Positions 57,915 to 64,000 of a stretch of DNA of 64,000 nt are shown one piece after another. The translations under genes were made by a program, and so were the position numbers. The notes under the pieces are model-generated. The model ran no database searches, had not been told where the DNA came from, and worked only from the letters and a program-made list of their open reading frames with translations. The stretch comes from Bacteroidota bacterium (lineage in GTDB: Bacteria > Bacteroidota > Bacteroidia > Palsa-965), in assembly GCA_006218065.1 (NCBI GenBank), contig VBWE01000004.1:1-64000 (forward strand), given 5' to 3'. Numbering within the stretch: position 1 is the stretch's first letter; the number at the start of each line of letters is the position of its first letter.

Positions 57915-57997
57915 GATTGGTGTACAATGTTTTCAAGCTTCTTCCAGGGCGGAATTCCAAAAGACATTATTACCGTAAGGCAAAGTGAAAAGAAAAC

Positions 57998-59032
57998 CTA
58001 CTTCTTCTTCAAACTCGATTCCCTCAAAACCAAAGTCGTCGGAAGCACGATCCGTTTATTCTCCGCTTTATTTTTTGGTTTCTCGATCATTTCGAGCAGC
58101 AGTTCCATCGCTTTTTCGCCGATGTCCTGCATGGGCTGCGCGATGGCGGTTACCGGCGGGTCGCTGAGGCGGAACAGGTCCACGTCGTCGAAACTGACCA
58201 GCGCCACATCGTCGGGAATACGTTTGCCCATGCGGCGCACGGCTTCCATCGCGGCCACAGCCAGGTGGTTGTTCGCCGTAAAAATTGCCTGCGCATCCAC
58301 GGCGGGCGAAAGCAGTTCGTGCATGGCCTGGTACACTTCGTCGCGGATGCGTTCGAAAGCGATTTCTTTCACCAGGTTCTTGTCGAATTTCACACTGAAT
58401 TTTTTCAGCGCATCCTTGTAGCCTTCCAGGCGTTCGTTGATGCTGCTCAGGTGCGAGGGACCGATGGTGAGCATAGCCGTACGGCGCTGCCCGCTTTTCA
58501 TCAGTAAGGATACGGCATCGTAAGCGCCTTTGCGGTTGTCCACCAGCACGCAGCCTTTGTCCATTTTCGGCAGGTCGCGGTCGATGAGCACGAGCGGGTA
58601 GCCGGCTTTGCGCAGGGGAAGCAGCGGTGCGGCGGAATCCTGCGTGGTGCTGAGGATGATGCCGTCGGCGCCCTGGCTGTCTTTCAGCAAACGGATGAGC
58701 TGCAGTTCGCGTTCCGGGATTTCGTCCGAACTGCATACCATCAAATGATAACCGGAACGTTCCGCGATATTTTCGATGCTGCGCGCGATGCGGGAATAAA
58801 AAGGATTCGCGATATCCGCCACGATCAGCCCGATGATTTTCGAACGGCCGGTTCGCAGTCCGCGGGCCATGCGGCTGGGCTGGTAGTCGAGCTGCTCGGC
58901 CAGTTTACGGACCGCTTCCTGTGTTTTTTTACTGATGCCGAACTGGTCGCCCTTGTCGTTGAGGACAAGTGACACGAGTGTTTTGGAAACTTTCAGCCGC
59001 TCGGCGATCGTTCCGATGGATACTTTTTTCAC
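57998..59032 (-). CDS. LacI family transcriptional regulator
   Basis: 344 aa. The LacI helix-turn-helix (VSIGTIAERLKVSKTLVSLV) and hinge helix (YQPSRMARGLRTGRSKIIGL) are followed by a periplasmic-binding-protein-like ligand domain (ADIANPFYSRIARSIENIAE ... DGIILSTTQDS, VLIDRDLPKMDK, VALVSFDDVDLFRLSDPPVT). The effector should be a sugar or sugar-like molecule. No carbohydrate operon is adjacent in the window, so the target is unknown. A TATATTTG box lies 25 nt upstream. Confidence 0.92.
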   Translation of the reverse strand: MKKVSIGTIAERLKVSKTLVSLVLNDKGDQFGISKKTQEAVRKLAEQLDYQPSRMARGLRTGRSKIIGLIVADIANPFYSRIARSIENIAERSGYHLMVCSSDEIPERELQLIRLLKDSQGADGIILSTTQDSAAPLLPLRKAGYPLVLIDRDLPKMDKGCVLVDNRKGAYDAVSLLMKSGQRRTAMLTIGPSHLSSINERLEGYKDALKKFSVKFDKNLVKEIAFERIRDEVYQAMHELLSPAVDAQAIFTANNHLAVAAMEAVRRMGKRIPDDVALVSFDDVDLFRLSDPPVTAIAQPMQDIGEKAMELLLEMIEKPKNKAENKRIVLPTTLVLRESSLKKK

Positions 59033-59057
59033 GAGGGAGATTTTGTTTGTGTGAAAT

Positions 59058-59065
59058 CAAATATA
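59058..59065 (-). promoter_or_regulatory. -7 box (TATATTTG) of lacI
   Basis: On the minus strand TATATTTG matches TAnnTTTG, 25 nt before the ATG at 59032. No good -33 is seen. Confidence 0.45.
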
Positions 59066-59154
59066 CAAAAACCCGCAAAAACCGTTTAGATGTAGGTTTA
59101 GCCGGAGCCGTTGCGTTCGGATTCCGCCCCGGGAATCCCCGGGATAAAAAAACA

Positions 59155-59217
59155 ACCACGGAGGCACGGAGAACACAGAGGAACACAGAGTCTCCGTGTT
59201 CCTCTGTGTTCCGTGGT
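59155..59217. repeat. ACCACGGA...-type palindromic repeat
   Basis: A left part (59155-59190) rich in CACGGAGAACACAGAGGAACA and a right part (59191-59217) are near-inverted copies, and the left part is itself repetitive. A CCCCGGGAATCCCCGGG motif precedes it. Repeats of this style recur between genes in Bacteroidota and other genomes. It probably terminates the 59250 gene. Confidence 0.65.
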
Positions 59218-59249
59218 ATATTTTAAAACGTTTTTAGTTTAGAAAAGAA

Positions 59250-61778
59250 TCACCGTTTCATGATTTTTTTCACCGAGCGGTTTCCGTTCACCTGCAGGTC
59301 GAGCAGGTAAGCGCCGGCGGGCAAAGCGGAAATATCGACGGACTCTCCCGGGACGATATTTTTTTCAAGCACCCGTTTCCCGTGCAGGTCATGCAGGCGG
59401 AGCATCCCGGAACGACCTTCGAAACCGACGGTTATTTTTTCATCCGCAGGATTCGGGTACACGTGAAAAAGGAAAACGGATCCGCCGGCAGGTTGAATGC
59501 CCACGAGATCGTTGAGGCTCCGTTTGTAAACGCCTGCGCCGTGCGTATAAGCCATCAGCCCGCGGTCCGAAGGAGAAATGACGAGATCGAAAACCATGGT
59601 CGCATCATGGAAACCCGTATTGTGCGCAGTCCACGTCGTTCCGCCGTCTGTCGAGGCGAAAATGCCGAAATCCGATCCCGCGTAAATGATGTTCGGATAA
59701 TCCGGGTCAACGGTAAGACAATGAAAAGGAACGTCGGGAAGCGACGTACTGATGTCCGTCCAGGTGGCGCCGGCATTCGTGCTTTTAAAAACGTGCCCGG
59801 TTCCGAAGCCGGAGAAAACGATATACACTTCTTTGCTGTTCTGCGGATTCACCGCGATGCGCCGAGGAAAACGATTGGGCAGCGAACCGGTAATCGAAGT
59901 GAACGAAGTTCCGCCGTTATCCGTCCGGTACACTTTCAGCGGACCGAGGTCAGGCGCGGTGGCTACGTAAAGCGTATCCGGGTTCGTATGCGAAACAGCA
60001 AGCGAAAGAATATCATTTCCGTCGGGATCGAAAGGCGTATTGCCGAGCGGGTTCCAGCTCATTCCGCCGTCGATGGATTTGTTCAGGTCTTCGCTTCCCG
60101 CATACATGACAGCGGGACTCGAGGGCGCCAGGATATACGGAGCGAGGAATGCCGCAGGATTATTTCCGAAAGCGCTGGCCGGCGTGTTGATGATCTGGTC
60201 CCAGAAAGATTGTCCCTGGTCGTACGACACGAATACGTTCAGGTTCTGGTACGCGGCATATTGTGTATAATCATTGGTCGGATCGATGGCGTTGTAACAT
60301 CCATCGCCGCCCAGCACGCCCAGCGTCCAGTAATTGGTTCCGAGATACTGGTTGGTGAAATTATCCTGCAAACCGCCCAGCGCGATATTCGGGTCGGTAG
60401 CCGAAACAGAACCGATATAAAACTGCGTGGTCACATAACCATCCACGCAGGAGTATACGGTTTGCCCGAAATCATTCGAGCGATACAGTCCGCCGTCGGT
60501 TGCGATATACACATGATCCGGGTTCAGCGGGTTGAGGATGACATCGTGAATATCGGAGTGCAGCCATTCGCCGAAACCAGCCGTAGTGGAAAAATTGTTT
60601 CCCCCATCGGCAGATTCATGCAGTTCGACACCACCGGCGAGTATACTGCTGCTCATGCCCGGTTTGATGACCATGCCTTCGGAGTACCATCCCTGGTAAC
60701 TCATCACATCCTGCGTGCTTCGCGGAGTCCAGGTCAATCCTTTATCCGCGGTCGTATAAAAGCCGACGGTGTTGAACGCATTCGCTACCTGCGCAATCGC
60801 GACATCATTATTGTCATCCCAGAGGGAGATTGTGATCCTGCCGTCATGCGTATTCGCCGGAAGTCCGTTGGCAACGATGCTCCAGTTTTGCCCGCTGTTC
60901 GTGGTCCGGTAAAGTCCTTTGCCCGTGCTGTTCATATTTCCGACGCCGGCCATCAGTATGGCGGTATCTGTTTTATGGATCACGAGATCGGTCACCATTT
61001 GCGCATTCAGCACGGAATTCCAGCTTGCTCCGAGGTCGGTGCTTTTATAAACACCTTCGGTTGTCGCGGCATAAAGTGTATTCGGATTGAGCGGGTTGAA
61101 AACGATTTCCCAGATGCCGCGGTTTTGCTGGTACATCCAGTTGAGCGAGGGCGTCCAGGTGAGGCCGCCGTCGGTGCTTTTGAAAATGCCCATACCGTGC
61201 GTGCCGCGCGTGGTGCGGTCGGTGAGGCCGTTGGTGGATGTGCCGTAATTGTACGTTTCACCCGTGCCGATGAACATGATGTTCGGATTGGTGGGATGAA
61301 AAGCGATGCTGCTCACGCCAAGTACGGGATAACCGATCGGGACATACGTCCACGCATTCTGACCGATACCCCCTGTAGTCGATTTCCACAAACCGCCGCT
61401 GGCCGAGCCGAGCCAGACCGTGCCCGTATCGTTGGGTTGCAGCACAACGCACAAAGTACGTCCGCCCATATTGTTCGGGCCGATGCTTGTCCAGTTCCCG
61501 ATTGCAGCGGCACGATTCGGCGCCGGTGCAAAATGCTGCCGGTAAAATTCCCAGGCCTTGCCGTATGCATCCGGCGGAATATCCACGTTCGGGTACGAAC
61601 GGCTGAGCGAGAGAAACTGCAAGGCATCCAGGGCTTCTGTGGGCGATTCGCGATGTTCTTTTTTCCTGGCAGCGGAAATGCTTCGTGACTTTTCCGGCGA
61701 CTTGACTGAAAAAGCAACCATGATTACAGCGGCTGCGGAAAACAAAAAGGCGATCAGCCTGAAAGACGGGATGCGCAT
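59250..61778 (-). CDS. Large secreted beta-propeller (BNR/VPS10-like) protein with T9SS type A signal
   Basis: 842 aa. An N-terminal signal segment (FRLIAFLFSAAAVIMVAFSV) is followed by a ~650-residue region of repeated propeller blades with Asp-box-like motifs: 'STDGGLTWTPS', 'TTNSGQNWSIV', 'TADKGLTWTPR', 'SIDGGMSWNPL', 'STNAGATWTDIS', 'STDGGTTWTAHN'. Such VPS10/sortilin-type propellers occur in glycoside hydrolase-like and adhesive exoproteins; no catalytic residues can be fixed. The last ~75 residues (VYPNPADEKITVGFEG ... ALPAGAYLLDLQVNG) are a T9SS type A sorting domain. Confidence 0.9.
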   Translation of the reverse strand: MRIPSFRLIAFLFSAAAVIMVAFSVKSPEKSRSISAARKKEHRESPTEALDALQFLSLSRSYPNVDIPPDAYGKAWEFYRQHFAPAPNRAAAIGNWTSIGPNNMGGRTLCVVLQPNDTGTVWLGSASGGLWKSTTGGIGQNAWTYVPIGYPVLGVSSIAFHPTNPNIMFIGTGETYNYGTSTNGLTDRTTRGTHGMGIFKSTDGGLTWTPSLNWMYQQNRGIWEIVFNPLNPNTLYAATTEGVYKSTDLGASWNSVLNAQMVTDLVIHKTDTAILMAGVGNMNSTGKGLYRTTNSGQNWSIVANGLPANTHDGRITISLWDDNNDVAIAQVANAFNTVGFYTTADKGLTWTPRSTQDVMSYQGWYSEGMVIKPGMSSSILAGGVELHESADGGNNFSTTAGFGEWLHSDIHDVILNPLNPDHVYIATDGGLYRSNDFGQTVYSCVDGYVTTQFYIGSVSATDPNIALGGLQDNFTNQYLGTNYWTLGVLGGDGCYNAIDPTNDYTQYAAYQNLNVFVSYDQGQSFWDQIINTPASAFGNNPAAFLAPYILAPSSPAVMYAGSEDLNKSIDGGMSWNPLGNTPFDPDGNDILSLAVSHTNPDTLYVATAPDLGPLKVYRTDNGGTSFTSITGSLPNRFPRRIAVNPQNSKEVYIVFSGFGTGHVFKSTNAGATWTDISTSLPDVPFHCLTVDPDYPNIIYAGSDFGIFASTDGGTTWTAHNTGFHDATMVFDLVISPSDRGLMAYTHGAGVYKRSLNDLVGIQPAGGSVFLFHVYPNPADEKITVGFEGRSGMLRLHDLHGKRVLEKNIVPGESVDISALPAGAYLLDLQVNGNRSVKKIMKR

Positions 61779-61873
61779 GAGTAGGTACGTTTTCCTGAAA
61801 GATCGGGAAACCCGCAGGTAAAATCAAACAGGTAAACGGACAAACGGTTGCACTTGTTGCCGTGCGGAAAAAA

Positions 61874-64000
61874 TCACATCCTCACCAGCCGCTGCATCGT
61901 ATGGTCATTCACTTTTAAAAGGTACATGCCTGCGGGATACCCGGAAAGATCAAGCGTGATTTCATTTGCCGGCGATTCATAATTCCTGCGGATGATTTCT
62001 TTTCCGCTGATATCGAAAAGTTGCAGCATGTTCACGCCGCTTCCTGCAAGAATACTAACCAGGCCGGAAGACGGGTTCGGGAAAATGCGAAGTTCATCGG
62101 CAGCAGTAAGTTCAGTATCGCCGGTAGAGCAGGGATTGCTGCTGCTGATCAGCACACGCGCCGACCAGGGAGGCAAAGTGAGGCTGCCGCAATACACGGT
62201 ACTGTCGAGGTCGAAATATTCGGTATTGCCCAGCGGGTAGTTCACCGGCTGATCACTGTCGTTGCTGAACAGCTGCGAATAATTCGCGGGAAAAGTCCAC
62301 TGGTAAAAACTCGGTATGGTTTGCGCATCAAAACCGAGTCCCTGCCAGCTGTTGAGCGTATAGCCGTTTGTCTGGAACGACTGCTGGTTGAGGCGCGTGC
62401 AAACGGTATCATTATAAGGCTGGCAATAGTAATTCGAATCGATCACGCCGGTATTCCAGCTTTGGTAGCTACTGGCCTGGCCGAGGCACCGTGCATCATT
62501 ATCAAGACAATAAAAAACGTTATGCGTGATGCGGTTGTTGATCACCGGAACCGGGTTGGCCTGGATATCGTTCGTATTGTCGATGATGATCATGCCCTGG
62601 TCGCCGGCGCCGTAAACGATGTTGTTTGTAAAGACGTTATCCTGTGCGCCGGGATTAAGCTGCATGCCGTTGTGCGCCTGCTGCGAGATCACGTTACTGT
62701 CGGCCGTACAATGATTCACCCAGAAATCGAAATAGATCGCGGGCGTTTTGAAATCCGTTGCCGGCGTGGCCTGCGGGTAACCGTCGCTGGCGGTGATGAA
62801 ATTTTTCCGCACAGTCACATACTGCGAAGCGGGACCGTAGAGGTAAACCGACCCGGCATCGCTCAGCCGCATCATGCAATGATCCAGGATATTTTTCTCT
62901 GCGATATTGTATTTGCCGTCGGGGCGGATGCCGCAATAGCCCACGCTGTCGATCACATTGTACGCGATGGTGCAGTAATCCGAACGGAAAAGCGAGATTC
63001 CCGCCATGCCGTCGGCGCCGCTGATGCCGTAGCCGGGAAAAAGCCCGATGCGGTTAAACGTATTGTAGCTGAACGTGGAATTCCTGCAGGTATCGCCGTG
63101 AAGCGCTTTGCCGTGGATATCGTAAAAATCATTCTGATCGGCCGTGAGTAAATCACCCTGGAGAAAAATTCCGTAACGCAGCTGGCGGCTGAACGTGCAA
63201 TTCGTGATTTCGATATGCTGGCAGTTCACGCCTGTAAAATTCACCGCATCCACGGACTGTCCTTTGAAATGAATATTGCTGATATGAATATTGTTCCTGT
63301 TCGGGTTGCCGCGGATGCCGTAATCGTAAACGCCCGCTTCGATGGTCAGCCCGCTGATCTGCCCGCCGGGAACATAGAGATGCAGCTGCGAATCGTAAAC
63401 CCATTCGTACGCGGTATCCAGCATATTCCGTTTTCCGCGCAGGTAATACCCGAAACCGGCCGAAGGTGTAAACGAACTGCCGATGGAATACGTGATCGCG
63501 GTGGATGTATTGGATGCCACCGGCGCATTTTCCCAGGTAAAGTTTGATGTTCGTACACATGCGGTCGCTCCTGCATAATTTCCGGCGGGCAGTTGATTAT
63601 CAGTGAAACCCATGTTGTTGGTTACGGCATCCATCGTATAGTAACCCGAGTTCGGCATGCGGGCGATCATGGCCTGCGTATTGTTCACGTACAGATTTTT
63701 CACCTGGATGCCTGTGTTCAGGTGAAACGTATCGCCGGTTTGCGTAAACGAAGCGCCGGCCAGGGTCGTGTCGCCGGCGATAACCGGTTTGCTGCCGCTG
63801 CCATAGCTGGTAAAAACGATCGGCGTCCCGGGATTCCCGTTATCAGCCAGGTTGAGCTGCCCGCTGAACGTGTCGCCGCAGCGCAGGAAAACCGAATCGC
63901 CCGGGTTCAGGCCGGGGAACTGCATGTACGCATTCAATTTGTGCAGCGTTTTCCAGGCATCGCCGGAAGAGTTGCCGCTGTTGTTGATGTCATCGCCTGC
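61874..64000 (-). CDS. Right-handed beta-helix T9SS cargo protein, 5' end outside the window
   Basis: At least 708 residues; the frame runs off the right edge, so the signal peptide is not seen. The first visible residues (GDDINNSGNSSGDAWKTLHK) are the typical start of parallel beta-helix proteins ('...SGDAWKTL'). Repeats such as IEITNCTFSRQLRYGIFLQG, CTIAYNVIDSVGYCGIRPDG and NVFTNNIVYGAGDQGMIIID form the helix coils, as in pectate-lyase-like or polysaccharide-binding exoproteins. The C-terminus (LRIFPNPSSGLVSILAGSGV ... GYPAGMYLLKVNDH) is a T9SS type A sorting domain. Polysaccharide binding or cleavage is likely but not shown. Confidence 0.9.
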   Translation of the reverse strand, partial: AGDDINNSGNSSGDAWKTLHKLNAYMQFPGLNPGDSVFLRCGDTFSGQLNLADNGNPGTPIVFTSYGSGSKPVIAGDTTLAGASFTQTGDTFHLNTGIQVKNLYVNNTQAMIARMPNSGYYTMDAVTNNMGFTDNQLPAGNYAGATACVRTSNFTWENAPVASNTSTAITYSIGSSFTPSAGFGYYLRGKRNMLDTAYEWVYDSQLHLYVPGGQISGLTIEAGVYDYGIRGNPNRNNIHISNIHFKGQSVDAVNFTGVNCQHIEITNCTFSRQLRYGIFLQGDLLTADQNDFYDIHGKALHGDTCRNSTFSYNTFNRIGLFPGYGISGADGMAGISLFRSDYCTIAYNVIDSVGYCGIRPDGKYNIAEKNILDHCMMRLSDAGSVYLYGPASQYVTVRKNFITASDGYPQATPATDFKTPAIYFDFWVNHCTADSNVISQQAHNGMQLNPGAQDNVFTNNIVYGAGDQGMIIIDNTNDIQANPVPVINNRITHNVFYCLDNDARCLGQASSYQSWNTGVIDSNYYCQPYNDTVCTRLNQQSFQTNGYTLNSWQGLGFDAQTIPSFYQWTFPANYSQLFSNDSDQPVNYPLGNTEYFDLDSTVYCGSLTLPPWSARVLISSSNPCSTGDTELTAADELRIFPNPSSGLVSILAGSGVNMLQLFDISGKEIIRRNYESPANEITLDLSGYPAGMYLLKVNDHTMQRLVRM

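Noticed and set aside
59382-61688. Long plus-strand open frame (~768 codons) opposite the propeller gene
   Set aside because: It mirrors the opposite strand, has an Arg/Val/Ile-rich composition without domains, and the minus-strand frame has a signal peptide, Asp-boxes and a T9SS signal.
1-64000. Insertion sequences, CRISPR arrays, prophage structural genes or rRNA operons
   Set aside because: No transposase, direct-repeat array, phage structural protein or rRNA sequence was recognised anywhere in the window.

Overview
The window is a bacterial chromosome segment from a member of the Bacteroidota. The evidence is several type IX secretion (T9SS) sorting domains (types A and B), a PorP/SprF-family protein, a gliding-motility C-terminal domain protein, a DUF2723 (GT117) membrane glycosyltransferase, a dimeric-type glycyl-tRNA synthetase, and many Bacteroidota-type promoters (TTTG-N19-21-TAnnTTTG). 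I cannot place it to genus. The backbone is moderately GC-rich; the first 6.3 kb and the gene at 57330-57914 are visibly more AT-rich.

Layout. (1) Positions 1-6446 look like the right end of an integrative element. It has a minus-strand run of small genes with an excisionase-like protein, a possible small-RNA unit, two cargo genes of unknown function, and a three-gene GHKL ATPase / STAS-like / membrane-protein operon. It ends in the 3' part of a tRNA-Met(CAU), read here as an attachment site. (2) 6449-9758 is boundary DNA with a 28-aa protein, a 3' remnant of biotin carboxylase (accC), two secreted proteins and twin terminators. (3) 9759-14231 holds an ECF sigma factor, an anti-sigma-like membrane protein and a GldM-like secreted protein, divergent from a PorP/SprF gene. 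(4) 14602-36317 is mostly housekeeping: methyltransferase, glyS, GNAT, TPR protein, TfoX-like protein, prs, rplY/ctc, pth, a CDGSH protein, a TauE/SafE plus MBL-rhodanese sulfur pair, polysaccharide deacetylase plus DUF2723 protein, tRNA-Gln, panD plus flippase-like protein plus rfaE2, a lipoprotein, fRMsr, a YraN protein and an RsuA-family pseudouridine synthase with a very long repetitive N-terminus. (5) 36496-43158 holds an AsmA-like protein, a giant PKD/T9SS-B adhesin-like protein, a MITE-like palindrome and asnS. (6) 43459-55821 holds two complete tripartite RND efflux systems in tandem, the first preceded by a TetR gene. (7) 55796-64000 holds a TetR/alpha-beta hydrolase pair with matching operators, an AT-rich lipoprotein, a LacI regulator and two large T9SS cargo proteins, the last cut by the window end.

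How the genes fit together: the secreted proteins depend on T9SS, whose PorP/SprF-type partner lies beside the ECF sigma operon. The TSUP and MBL-rhodanese genes form a sulfane-sulfur handling pair. The two RND sets each supply outer-membrane channel, adaptor and pump. The best candidates for something undescribed are the STAS-GHKL/DUF4325/membrane operon (4303-6282) and the neighbouring cargo genes (1635-4095) of the integrative element.
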